A DNA stretch of 64,000 nucleotides from Edwardsiella hoshinae NBRC 105699 = ATCC 33379 (GTDB lineage: Bacteria > Pseudomonadota > Gammaproteobacteria > Enterobacterales > Enterobacteriaceae): positions 1 through 64,000 of the forward strand of contig NZ_BAUC01000003.1 of NCBI RefSeq assembly GCF_000474215.1, given 5' to 3'. Below, piece by piece: positions 37,143-48,665 of the stretch. The stretch's first letter is position 1. Each line of letters opens with the position of its first letter. The notes below the pieces were generated by a model. That model did no database searches. It saw only the letters and a list, made by a program, of their open reading frames with translations, and was not told where the DNA came from. The position numbers were made by a program, and so were the translations under genes.

Positions 37143-38803
37143 TACCAGCTCCGGAATTTCGCCGGCGGGTTATAGAGGCCGCCGGACCACGTCACCAAGT
37201 CGGCGACACTGCTCGCCGCCAGCAACGAACGTGTTGCATCGGTACGACGGATCCCGAGATCTTCCGGATAAACCACCTTGCCACTCTGGCGTAATGCGGC
37301 GACGCGCTTAGCATCAACACCCAAGCCAATATCCGTGATCCCCGCCACGGCTGCGACCATCGCCCGGCGCTCTTCCAAACTCTCCGCCCGGTAAAGATAA
37401 GCAATGCCTTCTTCGGTCAAGACATGGGTCACGTCATCACCGTAGATCATCACCGGCGCCAACGGCATCCCAGCCGTCTGCGCCACCTCAACCGCATCCA
37501 GTGTTTCGACAAAGGTCGGTTTCACCCCCGCCTGGAAGGTTTCCACCATCTGAACGACCAGCTTTTTCCCCCGCTTAAGCGGATCTGGCTCGGTGATCAT
37601 ATGCAACCAGGCTGGCGTCGCATGGCGGCGACCATGCGGGTCATGACCCATGTTGGGCGCACCGCCAAAACCGGAAAGGCGTCCCTGGGTCACCGTGGAC
37701 GAGTTGGCCACCCCATCCACTTGTAGCGTAGCGCCGATGAACATATCGACCGCATATTGGCCGGCCAATTGGCACAGCGCGCGGTTAGAACGCATTGAAC
37801 CATCGATTCCGGTAAAGAAAATATCGGGACGGGCGCGCGTGTATGCCTCCATGCCCAACTCACCACCGAAACAGTGCACACTCTCCACCCAACCGCTTTC
37901 AATCGCCGGTATCAGTGTCGGATGCGGATTTAGCGTCCAGTGCTGGCAAATTTTGCCGCGCAAACCAAGCCGCTCGCCATAAGTCGGCAACAGCAATTCG
38001 ATAGCCGCGGTATTAAATCCAATACCGTGATTCAACGAATGCACCTGATGAGCCGCATAGATGCCTTTGATGGCCATCATCGCCATTAAGATATGCTGTT
38101 GTTTGATCAGGCGGGGATCACGGGTAAATAGGGGCTCAATAAAAAAGGGCTTATCTGCGACGACGACATAATCGACCCATGATCCAGGAATATCGACCCG
38201 CGGCAAGTCACATTCATCTTCCACCAACTCATTCACCTGAGCGATGACAATACCGCCGTGAAAAGCGGCGGCCTCGACTAATGCCGGGGTATCTTCGGTA
38301 CTGGGGCCGGTGTAAAGATTACCTTTCCGATCAGCTTTATAGCCGGCAACCAGCGCCACGTTAGGAACCAAGTCGACATAAAGACGCGCATACAGTTCGA
38401 TGTAAGTATGAATGGCACCGATTTCCAATAGGCCATCCTCCAGCAGTTGCGCGATGCGCAAGCTTTGGGTTCCCGAGAAAGAGAAATCCAGCTTATGAGC
38501 GATGCCCTTTTCAAAAATATCCAGATGCTCACTGCGGCCTACGCTTGGCATGATCATATGCAAATCATGAACCTGCCGAGGATTCACCTCAGCTAACATG
38601 CGCGACAGGAAGTCTGCCTGTTTTTGGTTATTCCCCTCGAGTACGACGCGATCTCCTGGTGCGATGAGTTTCTCCAACATCGCGCTCATATCTGCGGTGG
38701 CGAGAACCTTACCCTGCACCGGTATAGACGCCAGCCGCCGCTGCTTCTCGATATGGCGGGTATTCCAGACGCGTGCGGGTCTTTGCCCAGATAACATTAT
38801 CAA
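37142..38803 (-). CDS. mdcA: MdcA, malonate decarboxylase alpha subunit (acetyl-S-ACP:malonate transferase)
   Basis: MdcA exchanges the acetyl group on the carrier protein for malonate. It is 553 residues, with NTRHIEKQRRLASIPVQGKVL at the N-terminus, GRSEHLDIFEKGIAHKLDFSFSGTQS, and the GFGGAPNMGHDPHGRRHATPAWL region, all diagnostic of MdcA. It is the first gene of the operon. Confidence 0.95.
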   Translation of the reverse strand: MIMLSGQRPARVWNTRHIEKQRRLASIPVQGKVLATADMSAMLEKLIAPGDRVVLEGNNQKQADFLSRMLAEVNPRQVHDLHMIMPSVGRSEHLDIFEKGIAHKLDFSFSGTQSLRIAQLLEDGLLEIGAIHTYIELYARLYVDLVPNVALVAGYKADRKGNLYTGPSTEDTPALVEAAAFHGGIVIAQVNELVEDECDLPRVDIPGSWVDYVVVADKPFFIEPLFTRDPRLIKQQHILMAMMAIKGIYAAHQVHSLNHGIGFNTAAIELLLPTYGERLGLRGKICQHWTLNPHPTLIPAIESGWVESVHCFGGELGMEAYTRARPDIFFTGIDGSMRSNRALCQLAGQYAVDMFIGATLQVDGVANSSTVTQGRLSGFGGAPNMGHDPHGRRHATPAWLHMITEPDPLKRGKKLVVQMVETFQAGVKPTFVETLDAVEVAQTAGMPLAPVMIYGDDVTHVLTEEGIAYLYRAESLEERRAMVAAVAGITDIGLGVDAKRVAALRQSGKVVYPEDLGIRRTDATRSLLAASSVADLVTWSGGLYNPPAKFRSW

Positions 38804-38892
38804 CCTCCTGATTCAGCGAATCGTTTTGATTGCTTGACGTGAGGTAGAGTGTGGGTGGTGGTAATAAAGCAATCAATTAAGCGCGTGACGAG

Positions 38893-38922
38893 ATCATTAA
38901 CGTCATGCTAATAATTAATGAT
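38893..38922 (-). promoter_or_regulatory. Candidate MdcR operator upstream of mdcA
   Basis: ATCATTAA and TTAATGAT form a perfect 8-bp inverted repeat with a 14-bp centre, about 90-120 bp before the mdcA start. Position and dyad symmetry suit a LysR-type activator; assignment to MdcR is inference. Confidence 0.5.
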
Positions 38923-39111
38923 TACCTGCGCGCGTATCTACCTTGCACTCCCCGGCCTGGGCCCATGAGCGGCCATGGCGACACGTCTGACTATATGGAT
39001 GGCGGTATGCCAGCATTGAATGGCGTCGCGAAGCATGGTCGTTAGGAGGGGAAAACGGGCAAGATGCGCGTTGCTTATATTATGATCGGCGTACCACGGC
39101 ACCATAAAAGA

Positions 39112-39134
39112 AACCCGTCCAAACAAGACGGGTT
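39112..39134 (-). terminator. Orphan minus-strand terminator
   Basis: Read on the minus strand, AACCCGTC-TTGTTTG-GACGGGTT is followed by TCTTTTAT, an 8-bp stem with a T-rich tail. No gene lies directly upstream on that strand for about 900 bp. Confidence 0.6.
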
Positions 39135-40015
39135 AAGATATTGCGACGACCGTGCGGCATCATTCCCTATTGAGGCTGATGTGAGTAGTACGCGCATTTG
39201 CAGCACTTATCATTATTGCTCTTACGTCTTAGCTAGACGTCGAACACTACGAGGCTGAACGCAATAGCGCGAGTCAATTTTTTGATATAACGCAACGCCC
39301 CCGGTTAAATACGCTTAGTTCGGAGAGTTTTTCCTCGGGAACGAAATAACGCCCGGTGATAATGCATTAGGGGGAACCCCCTCAGCGAATTAACATGTCA
39401 GCCATCACCCACTTTTATTTAGATTACAGTCATGATAGCAATAATGTGCCGCAACACCGCCCGCGCTCAAACGAACACCATCGCAGCGCGTCGCTTCTTC
39501 AGCCAGGGCCTCTTGCTCACAACATTACCATGCAGTGCATCGCAACGGCCTGCGCATCTAATAATAGATTCATCATCAGATGATTAATATAAAGATATGG
39601 CTTGTTAGCAACAGCCAAACAATAAAAAAGTACGCTTTATTTTCTGCCTATGATAATACATCCGAGCGGGACGACGCACCTCATTAACTTTTTATATCAA
39701 TATGAATCACTCGCTCTTATCGTATTTACCTCGTTTCCCACGGGGAATGTCTTATGCCAGAGACAGGACGCGCCGAAAGCGCATCATATCAATCGCCTAT
39801 TGCGGGATGCCAACACAACGGCCTGCTCTGTGCCATCCACTCAGCCACAGCTCGCTCGACTCGGTAACCCCTTACCGAAGAGTCATTCCGCCCAAGCGGC
39901 CGCATTATCATAGAGGGCAGTCACGTCCTGAATAGCCACGGAGAAGGCTCACGGATGACAACGGGGCTGCACGTCGCGCCGCGACAGCGAGGCATAGCGG
40001 TATTTTGGGGCGGGT

Positions 40016-40060
40016 AAAAAGCGCCCCGGAAATCCCCATCAAACGATGCGACGATCCGGG
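40016..40060 (-). terminator. Probable terminator of the ula operon
   Basis: On the minus strand CCCGGA and TCCGGG pair across a 24-nt loop and are followed by GGCGCTTTTTAC. It begins 10 nt after the ulaF stop codon. Confidence 0.5.
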
Positions 40061-40069
40061 ACTCCCGTT

Positions 40070-40756
40070 TCATTTTTGCCCATAGTAGGCATGCGGTCCA
40101 TGCTTGCGCATAAAGTGTTTATTCAGTAGATAATCGTTGATGGGGCAGAGATGCGGGTTGATCCCGCGCGCAATCCAGGCCATCCGAGCCACCTCTTCCA
40201 TCACTACCGCGTTGTGTACCGCATCCTGCGCATCTTTACCCCAGGCAAACGGACCATGCTGATAGACCACCACTCCCGGGGTATACAATGGCTCCACCTC
40301 CCCCAACGTCTCGCAGATCACCTTACCGGTGTTCAATTCATATTCTCCCTGCACCTCCTCTACTGTCAGCGCTCGGGTACACGGAATATCGCCGAAAAAA
40401 TAATCGGCATGGGTCGTTCCTAGCGCCGGTATCGCCAACCCGGCCTGTGCCCATGCGGTGGCGTGAGTAGAGTGCGTATGCACGATGCCGCCGAGTGACG
40501 GGTAACGCTGGTACAAGGCCAGGTGCGTCGCGGTGTCGGAAGAAGGACGGTAGCGCCCCTCTACGACTCGCCCCGCCATATCCACCACCACCATATCGTC
40601 GGTCTGCATGGTTTCGTAGGCGACACCACTGGGTTTGATCACCACCAGCCCACGTTCACGATCGATGGCGCTGACATTCCCCCACGTAAACGTCACCAAC
40701 CCGTAACGGGGTAAACTCAAGTTGGCGTCGCATACCTGCTGTTTCAACGTGTGCAT
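40070..40756 (-). CDS. ulaF: UlaF, L-ribulose-5-phosphate 4-epimerase
   Basis: UlaF converts L-ribulose 5-phosphate to D-xylulose 5-phosphate, the last step of L-ascorbate catabolism. Starting at ATG 40756 ([20 protein letters not shown]) it is 228 residues, as in E. coli. It has the class II aldolase signatures [26 protein letters not shown] and [15 protein letters not shown] with Zn-binding His. The start overlaps the ulaE stop (TAATG). Confidence 0.94.
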   Translation of the reverse strand: MHTLKQQVCDANLSLPRYGLVTFTWGNVSAIDRERGLVVIKPSGVAYETMQTDDMVVVDMAGRVVEGRYRPSSDTATHLALYQRYPSLGGIVHTHSTHATAWAQAGLAIPALGTTHADYFFGDIPCTRALTVEEVQGEYELNTGKVICETLGEVEPLYTPGVVVYQHGPFAWGKDAQDAVHNAVVMEEVARMAWIARGINPHLCPINDYLLNKHFMRKHGPHAYYGQK

Positions 40757-41610
40757 TACTCTGTCTCCAGTAGACCGGCGCCAGCCATGCGCGCCTTCAC
40801 CCAATCACGAGCTTGCGCCACTTCACGCGCAGGATCATCCGCCGTCTCACTCCACATCTCAATCAAGTACGGCCCGCAGTAGCCATGCTGCTTGAGCGTG
40901 GCAAAGCAACGCTCAAAGTCCACCACCCCCTCGCCGAACGCGACATTCTTAAACACGCCCGGCTTGCTATCTTTGACGTGCACCGCCACGATATGGCCAA
41001 TTCCTGCCTGCAATTCCATTTGCACATCGTTATCCCACGCCGACAGATTTCCGATATCGGGGTACAGCTGAAACCAGGGGTTATTGAGATAATGCAGGTA
41101 ACCCAATGCCTTGCTGATGGAGTTCATCAGCGGGTAGTCCATGATCTCCATCGCCAGCGTCACCTGTGCACGACTGGCCATATCCACGCTCGCTTTCAGC
41201 CCTGCGCGGAACCGACAACGTGTATTAGCATTCGCCTGTTGATAATACACGTCGTAGCCCGCTAACTGGATCACGCGGATCCCCACATCCTGGGCAAACT
41301 GGATGGCTTTACGCATGATCTCCAGCGCCTGTGCCCGCACATCATCATCCTCACTGCCCAGAGGGAAACGGCGATGCGCGCTCAGGCAGAGAGAGGGAAT
41401 ACGCACACCGGTTTCCGCAATGGCGCGGATCAGCGCCAAGCGCTGTTCAGCGCCCCAGTCAAGACGCGCCAGGCGCGCATCAGTTTCATCCACTGACATC
41501 TCAACAAAATCGAAACCCAGCGTTTTTGCCAGTTGCAGGCGGGCCAGCCAACTCTCCCCAGCAGGGAGGGCTTTCTCATAAATGCCAAGCGGGATCTGTT
41601 GTGACAACAT
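40756..41610 (-). CDS. ulaE: UlaE, L-xylulose-5-phosphate 3-epimerase
   Basis: UlaE epimerises L-xylulose 5-phosphate to L-ribulose 5-phosphate. It is 284 residues, equal to E. coli, a xylose-isomerase-like TIM barrel with [14 protein letters not shown] at the N-terminus, [13 protein letters not shown] in the middle and [23 protein letters not shown] near residue 210-235. Confidence 0.95.
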   Translation of the reverse strand: MLSQQIPLGIYEKALPAGESWLARLQLAKTLGFDFVEMSVDETDARLARLDWGAEQRLALIRAIAETGVRIPSLCLSAHRRFPLGSEDDDVRAQALEIMRKAIQFAQDVGIRVIQLAGYDVYYQQANANTRCRFRAGLKASVDMASRAQVTLAMEIMDYPLMNSISKALGYLHYLNNPWFQLYPDIGNLSAWDNDVQMELQAGIGHIVAVHVKDSKPGVFKNVAFGEGVVDFERCFATLKQHGYCGPYLIEMWSETADDPAREVAQARDWVKARMAGAGLLETE

Positions 41611-41619
41611 ATCCGCTCC

Positions 41620-42270
41620 TTATCCCCACAATTGGGCGATAGCCTGTTTAAACTGACGGGCCGCCTCAACCGGAGAGGCGGCATCACGAATGCTGCGACC
41701 GGCGATAAAAACGTGAATAGGGATGCCTTGGAACAGGGGAAGATCGCCCAGCGCCAAACCGCCGGTGACCGTGACTTTAAATCCCATATCCGACAGCTGT
41801 TTGATGGCGTGGATATCCCCCTCACTCCACGCCACACCGGCCGCCTGCGCATCCCGGCTACGGTGATACACGACCTGCTGAATTCCTGCGTCACGCCAGG
41901 CCTGTGCCTGTTGCCACGTCCAGTAGCCGGTCAGTTCGATTTGTATATCCCCGCCGAATTCTCGTGCAACATCCAATGCCCCTTTCGCGGTATTAATATC
42001 CGCGCAGCAGATGACCGTCACCCAGTCCGCATTGGCTTCGAAGCACATCCGAGCGAGGATTTTCCCGGCGTCAGCAATTTTAGCGTCGGCCAATACGATT
42101 TTATGCGGATAGAGCGCCTTCAGGTCACGAACGGCACGTACGCCTTCACCGACACACAAAATAGTGCCGACTTCAATAATATCGACCTCCTGTGCGATCA
42201 GACGAGTCGTTTCATAGGCATGGGATAGTGTTTGATTATCCAACGCGACCTGCAACATGGGTAATGACAT
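41620..42270 (-). CDS. ulaD: UlaD, 3-keto-L-gulonate-6-phosphate decarboxylase
   Basis: UlaD decarboxylates 3-keto-L-gulonate 6-phosphate to L-xylulose 5-phosphate. It is 216 residues as in E. coli, a member of the OMP-decarboxylase fold: [29 protein letters not shown] with the DxK-x-D catalytic motif, and [13 protein letters not shown]. It is spaced 9 nt from ulaE. Confidence 0.95.
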   Translation of the reverse strand: MSLPMLQVALDNQTLSHAYETTRLIAQEVDIIEVGTILCVGEGVRAVRDLKALYPHKIVLADAKIADAGKILARMCFEANADWVTVICCADINTAKGALDVAREFGGDIQIELTGYWTWQQAQAWRDAGIQQVVYHRSRDAQAAGVAWSEGDIHAIKQLSDMGFKVTVTGGLALGDLPLFQGIPIHVFIAGRSIRDAASPVEAARQFKQAIAQLWG

Positions 42271-42282
42271 GATATTTACCTC

Positions 42283-42753
42283 CTAGGCATTAAGCGTAGC
42301 GTTAGTGCGGTCAATTAAGTTCAACACGTCCTGCTCGGTACGGCAGGCGCGCAACCGATCGAAATTGGCTTCATCTTCAAATAAATTCACGATTTGCATG
42401 ATACCGACCTCCTGATGCGTATTTGCATCGACCGCCGCCAGCGTGATGAGAATATCAACCGGATCGTTATCTTCGTGGTTAAACACTAACGGTTCCTTCA
42501 GGGTCACCAGTGCAAAGCCATTTTTTTTCACGCCCTCTTCTGGTCGACCATGCGGCATCGCCAGGCCTGGTGCGATGACAAAATAGGGGCCATGCTGCGC
42601 GACGCCATCTAAAATCGCCTGATAGTAACGAGGCTCTACCACATCAGCGCTAACCAACAGATCAACCCCGATTTTTACCGCCTGCTGCCAGGTATCGGCG
42701 GCGACTTGCAAGCGAATAGAATGGTTTTCTGCCAGCGAATCACGTAATTTCAT
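42283..42753 (-). CDS. ulaC: UlaC, ascorbate-specific PTS EIIA
   Basis: This 156-residue cytosolic PTS phosphocarrier of the mannitol/fructose type has the phosphorylated His at residue 68 ([14 protein letters not shown]). It passes phosphate from HPr to UlaB. It lies between ulaB and ulaD in the usual order. Confidence 0.94.
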   Translation of the reverse strand: MKLRDSLAENHSIRLQVAADTWQQAVKIGVDLLVSADVVEPRYYQAILDGVAQHGPYFVIAPGLAMPHGRPEEGVKKNGFALVTLKEPLVFNHEDNDPVDILITLAAVDANTHQEVGIMQIVNLFEDEANFDRLRACRTEQDVLNLIDRTNATLNA

Positions 42754-42762
42754 GAGAACTCC

Positions 42763-43068
42763 TTACCTTACATCCTGGGGGAAATGTGCTTTGATCACCT
42801 CCAGCAATTTCGGCCCAAAATCCGCCGGCGATAACATATTGCGGACGCCAATAACATATTTGTTACCGGAAACGCTAATCTCACCGACGATATGGGTAGA
42901 TGCGATAATAATGTCCGCACTATTCAGCTCACTTTTATATTCACCAACGGCACAGCTATTCACCGAGTGATCGATATTCTCCTGGGTTAAAAACTGATCC
43001 ACTTTCATTTTCATGATCATGGAACTGCCCTGCCCGTTACCACATACTGCCAGAATTCGTACCGTCAT
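42763..43068 (-). CDS. ulaB: UlaB, ascorbate-specific PTS EIIB
   Basis: This is a 101-residue PTS EIIB with the phosphocysteine at residue 9 ([16 protein letters not shown]). It donates phosphate to ascorbate entering through UlaA. Length equals E. coli UlaB. Confidence 0.95.
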   Translation of the reverse strand: MTVRILAVCGNGQGSSMIMKMKVDQFLTQENIDHSVNSCAVGEYKSELNSADIIIASTHIVGEISVSGNKYVIGVRNMLSPADFGPKLLEVIKAHFPQDVR

Positions 43069-43080
43069 AATCCAAACCTC

Positions 43081-44841
<1,761 letters not shown>

Positions 44842-45906
44842 ATGAGTAAAGTGAACAGTATCACGCGTGAATCATGGATCCTCAGCACCTTTCCGGAATG
44901 GGGAACCTGGCTGAATGAAGAGATAGAGCAGGAACAGGTGGCAGCAGGCACCTTTGCCATGTGGTGGCTCGGCTGTACCGGGATCTGGCTGAAATCAGAA
45001 GGCGCGACGAATGTCTGCGTCGATTTCTGGTGTGGAACCGGCAAACGAACTCACGGCAATCCGTTGATGAAAGCAGGCCATCAGATGCAACGTATGGCGG
45101 GGGTGAAGAAATTACAGCCTAATCTACGTACCACGCCGTTTGTACTCGATCCGTTCGCCATCCGTCAGATCGATGCCGTACTGGCAACCCACGATCATAA
45201 CGATCATATTGATGTGAATGTCGCGGCAGCCGTAATCCAGAATTGTGCACAGGATGTGCCATTCATTGGACCACAGACCTGCGTGGATTTATGGGTTAGC
45301 TGGGGCGTGCCTAAGGCTCGCTGTATCGTGGTGAGACCAGGGGATGTGGTAAAAATCAAAGATATTGAGATACATGCTCTTGATTCGTTTGACCGTACTG
45401 CACTGATCACTTTACCGGCCAACCAACAAGCGGCCGGGGTTTTGCCAGACGGTATGGACGCCCGTGCGGTAAACTATCTGTTTAAAACACCGGGCGGTAA
45501 TCTGTACCACAGTGGGGACTCCCATTACTCTAACTACTATGCGAAGCACGGCAATGAATATCGGATTGATGTCGCCCTAGGCTCCTATGGTGAAAACCCC
45601 CGTGGTATCACGGATAAAATGACCAGCGCGGATATTCTGCGTATGGCAGAGTCGCTGAATACCCAGGTTATTATCCCGTTCCACCATGATATCTGGTCAA
45701 ACTTCCAAGCCGATCCCCAGGAGATCCGTGCGCTGTGGCAAATGAAAAAGGATCGCCTCAAGTACCATTTCAAGCCGTTTATCTGGCAAGTCGGCGGAAA
45801 ATTCATCTGGCCGCTTGATAAAGATAACATCGAATATCACTACCCACGCGGTTTTGATGATTGCTTTAGTATAGAGCCGGACTTGCCGTTTAAATCCTTC
45901 CTCTAA
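44842..45906 (+). CDS. ulaG: UlaG, L-ascorbate-6-phosphate lactonase
   Basis: UlaG hydrolyses L-ascorbate 6-phosphate to 3-keto-L-gulonate 6-phosphate. From ATG 44842 ([24 protein letters not shown]) it is 354 residues, the E. coli length; the ATG at 44827 is less likely. Metallo-beta-lactamase fold motifs include [10 protein letters not shown] (metal ligands), [12 protein letters not shown] and [11 protein letters not shown]. It diverges from ulaA and precedes ulaR after a hairpin. Confidence 0.95.
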   Translation: MSKVNSITRESWILSTFPEWGTWLNEEIEQEQVAAGTFAMWWLGCTGIWLKSEGATNVCVDFWCGTGKRTHGNPLMKAGHQMQRMAGVKKLQPNLRTTPFVLDPFAIRQIDAVLATHDHNDHIDVNVAAAVIQNCAQDVPFIGPQTCVDLWVSWGVPKARCIVVRPGDVVKIKDIEIHALDSFDRTALITLPANQQAAGVLPDGMDARAVNYLFKTPGGNLYHSGDSHYSNYYAKHGNEYRIDVALGSYGENPRGITDKMTSADILRMAESLNTQVIIPFHHDIWSNFQADPQEIRALWQMKKDRLKYHFKPFIWQVGGKFIWPLDKDNIEYHYPRGFDDCFSIEPDLPFKSFL

Positions 45907-45915
45907 CCATAACGT

Positions 45916-45938
45916 ATGCCGGATCTCTCCGGCATTTT
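45916..45938 (+). terminator. Terminator between ulaG and ulaR
   Basis: ATGCCGGA-TCTC-TCCGGCAT followed by TTTCCTCTT gives an 8-bp stem and T-rich tail 9 nt after the ulaG stop codon. It may reduce read-through into ulaR. Confidence 0.7.
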
Positions 45939-46009
45939 CCTCTTGGCCTTAGTATTTTCAGTTTATTTCAGATATCATCTTTTTAAATCAATTCATCCCG
46001 GAATCGCGC

Positions 46010-46765
46010 ATGACCGAAGCACAAAGACATCAAATATTACTGGAGATGCTGGCACAATTGGGCTTTGTCACCGTGGAAAACGTCACCGAGCGCCTGGGGA
46101 TCTCTCCAGCGACGGCGCGTCGTGATATCAATAAACTCGATGCCAGCGGTAAGCTCAAAAAAGTACGCAACGGCGCAAAAGCCATCGCCCAGCAGCGCCC
46201 ACGCTGGACGCCGCTGAACTTGCATCAGGCACAAAATCACGATGAAAAAGTCCGTATTGCCAAGGCGGCATCTCAATTGGTGAGCTCAGGCGAAAGTGTG
46301 GTCATCAACTGCGGCTCGACCGCATTTCTGCTGGGCCGCGAGATGTGTGGCAAACCGGTACAGATTATCACCAACTATCTGCCATTGGCGAATTACCTGA
46401 TCGACCAAGAACACGAAAGCGTCATCATCATGGGCGGGCAGTACCATAAGACCCAGTCGATTACGCTGAGTCCGCAGAGCAGCGAAAACACGCTATATGC
46501 AGGCCACTGGATGTTTACCAGTGGTAAAGGCCTCACCGCCGATGGTTTGTACAAGACCGACATGCTCACAGCCATGGCTGAACAGAAAATGCTCAGCGTC
46601 GTCAGTAAACTGGTCGTACTGGTCGATAGCAGTAAAGTGGGGGAACGCGCCGGCATGTTATTTAGTACAGCCGAGCAAATCGACATGGTGATCACGGGGA
46701 AAAATGCTAACCCTATGATCCTGCAACAGCTTGAGGCCCGTGGCGTGACGGTGATGCGCGTTTAA
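46010..46765 (+). CDS. ulaR: UlaR, DeoR-family repressor of the ula regulon
   Basis: This 251-residue repressor has an N-terminal DeoR helix-turn-helix ([35 protein letters not shown]) and a sugar-phosphate-sensing C-terminal domain ([27 protein letters not shown]). In E. coli UlaR releases DNA on binding L-ascorbate 6-phosphate. Length matches E. coli. Confidence 0.95.
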   Translation: MTEAQRHQILLEMLAQLGFVTVENVTERLGISPATARRDINKLDASGKLKKVRNGAKAIAQQRPRWTPLNLHQAQNHDEKVRIAKAASQLVSSGESVVINCGSTAFLLGREMCGKPVQIITNYLPLANYLIDQEHESVIIMGGQYHKTQSITLSPQSSENTLYAGHWMFTSGKGLTADGLYKTDMLTAMAEQKMLSVVSKLVVLVDSSKVGERAGMLFSTAEQIDMVITGKNANPMILQQLEARGVTVMRV

Positions 46766-46842
46766 CACCTGAGGCGACGCGCGCAACAGGGGGAGATATG
46801 CACGGGCTGCGCGTGTATTCGTGGCAGAACATGCCCGCTCAC

Positions 46843-46885
46843 CTCATCATACCTCGGTGCTCATACAGCACCAAGGTATGATGAG
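46843..46885. repeat. Long near-perfect inverted repeat between ulaR and treC
   Basis: Two 19-nt arms, CTCATCATACCTCGGTGCT (46843-46861) and AGCACCAAGGTATGATGAG (46867-46885), pair with a single mismatch across a 5-nt loop. It lies between the 3' ends of two convergent genes, with no T-runs. It could act as a bidirectional transcription block, or it could be a copy of an intergenic repeat family. Confidence 0.7.
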
Positions 46886-46968
46886 GGCTGTGCCTGCTAC
46901 TACCAGCTAAAACGCGCGCCCGGATGGCTCCTCTCTACTTCGAACGCCGCCCGGGGAGACGGGATCAC

Positions 46969-48615
46969 TCAGTGCTGTAACCACCATACCGCTTCATAAG
47001 GACGCAAATACATTGCTTGCGGCTGCTCGGCGCTATCCGGATAGTTGCTGAGCAAACATTGCCAGCCGTCACCGCCGGGCTCGCTAGGCGTCCAGCGTTG
47101 TCGCTCCCGGCTGAGATTCGCGACCACCAGCAATGTCTGTCCCTGCCAGCGCCGGCGGTAACACCACAACACGCGCGAGGCCGGCAAGAGATCCTGGTAA
47201 TCCCCCCAACAGAGCAGCGGCAGACGTTTACGCAACGCAATCAGCGCCTGGTAGGTATAAAAGACCGAATCACGATCGCCTAGGGCCGCCTCGACATTAA
47301 TCTCGTCCGCATTATCACATAGGCCAATCCACGGGGTCGCGCTGCTAAACCCAGCATGCACGGCCGCACTCCACTGCATCGGAGTCCGTCCATTATCGCG
47401 TGAGCGACAGGCCAGGATCGCCAGCAATGTCTCGGCGTCTTGCCCCTGCGCCTGCCGCTGGCGAAACATATTGAGGCTTTCCACGTCGCGATATTCACTC
47501 AGTTGACGAAAGTGCGGGTTGGTCATGCCAATCTCTTCCCCCTGATAAATGTAAGGCGTCCCTTGCATGCCATGAAGCACCATCGCCAACATTTTGGCTG
47601 ACGGAACCCGGTACTCGCCCTCATCGCCAAAGCGCGATACGATCCGTGGCTGATCGTGGTTACACCAGAATAAAGCATTCCAAGCCACCGAATGCATCCC
47701 GCGTTGCCAGTGGCTGAATAACGCCTTTAACGCCACGTAGTCCGGCTGCGCCTGTGTCCATTTTTCTCCGTTCGGATAATCCACCTTCAGATGATGAAAA
47801 TTGAAGGTCATCGACAATTCCCGTCCATCCAGCGCCGCATAGCGCTGGCAGTGTGCCAGCGAGGTCGATGACATCTCTCCGACGGTCATCAGATTACGCG
47901 GAGTGAATAGATCACGGCTCATCTCCTGTAAAAACTCATGTACCCGCGGGCCATCGGTATAAAAACGCCGACCATCTCCCTGCTGGTCATCCGGAAAACT
48001 CTGCGTTTTAGAGATCAGATTAACCACATCAAGACGCAGGCCGGCAACGCCGCGATCGGCCCAAAAGGCGGCGACTTTCTTCAGTTCGGCGCGTACCGCC
48101 GGATTTTCCCAGTTAAGATCCGCCTGTTGTGGGGTAAACAAATGCAAATAGTATTGCTGGCGATCGGCCTGCCACGCCCAGGCGCTGCCGCCAAACTTGG
48201 CACTCCAGTTATTGGGCCGATCGCGCCAGATGTAAAACGAGCGATAAGCACTATCTGGCTGACAGGCGGCACGAAACCATGGATGAGCGGTGGAGGTATG
48301 GTTAAACACCATATCCAGCACGATGCGGATGCCGCGCGCTTTTGCCTCGGCCACCAATTGATCAAAGTCGGCCAGCGTGCCATAGGCCGGATCAATGGCG
48401 GTGTAGTCCGCCACGTCATAGCCATTATCCACCTGGGGGGACACATAAAATGGCGTTAACCAGATGGCATCGACCCCTAAGGTTTGCAGATAATCGAGTC
48501 GGGAGATAACGCCTGGGAGATCGCCGCTGCCGCTGCCGGTCGTATCCTGAAAACTTTTCGGATAGATCTGGTAAATAACACCGTTTTGCCACCAGTGAGC
48601 TACGGTTTCCATCAC
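46969..48615 (-). CDS. treC: TreC, trehalose-6-phosphate hydrolase
   Basis: TreC hydrolyses trehalose 6-phosphate to glucose and glucose 6-phosphate. It is a 548-residue GH13 enzyme with WWQNGVIYQIYPKSFQDT, LDMVFNHTS, GLRLDVVNLISK (nucleophile Asp), GEMSS (acid/base Glu) and WCNHDQPR conserved regions. It follows treB on the same strand. Confidence 0.95.
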   Translation of the reverse strand: MMETVAHWWQNGVIYQIYPKSFQDTTGSGSGDLPGVISRLDYLQTLGVDAIWLTPFYVSPQVDNGYDVADYTAIDPAYGTLADFDQLVAEAKARGIRIVLDMVFNHTSTAHPWFRAACQPDSAYRSFYIWRDRPNNWSAKFGGSAWAWQADRQQYYLHLFTPQQADLNWENPAVRAELKKVAAFWADRGVAGLRLDVVNLISKTQSFPDDQQGDGRRFYTDGPRVHEFLQEMSRDLFTPRNLMTVGEMSSTSLAHCQRYAALDGRELSMTFNFHHLKVDYPNGEKWTQAQPDYVALKALFSHWQRGMHSVAWNALFWCNHDQPRIVSRFGDEGEYRVPSAKMLAMVLHGMQGTPYIYQGEEIGMTNPHFRQLSEYRDVESLNMFRQRQAQGQDAETLLAILACRSRDNGRTPMQWSAAVHAGFSSATPWIGLCDNADEINVEAALGDRDSVFYTYQALIALRKRLPLLCWGDYQDLLPASRVLWCYRRRWQGQTLLVVANLSRERQRWTPSEPGGDGWQCLLSNYPDSAEQPQAMYLRPYEAVWWLQH

Positions 48616-48665
48616 ATTTTCCTCATTAACAACGTCCTGGGAATAACCAAGGTCTTTCCCGCCCC

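Larger units (their letters stand above)
38804..40069. other. Long intergenic region between mdc and ula operons
   Basis: No gene is recognised in 1,266 bp. The left end is the mdc promoter region with an 8-bp inverted repeat (38893-38922). A minus-strand terminator-like hairpin (39112-39134) has no gene in front of it, and the right end holds the probable ula terminator (40016-40060). The middle (39150-39950) looks non-coding. Confidence 0.5.

Noticed and set aside
38938-39126. 62-codon minus-strand frame between mdcA and ulaF
   Set aside because: No family resemblance; it runs through the orphan terminator hairpin, so it is unlikely to be translated.
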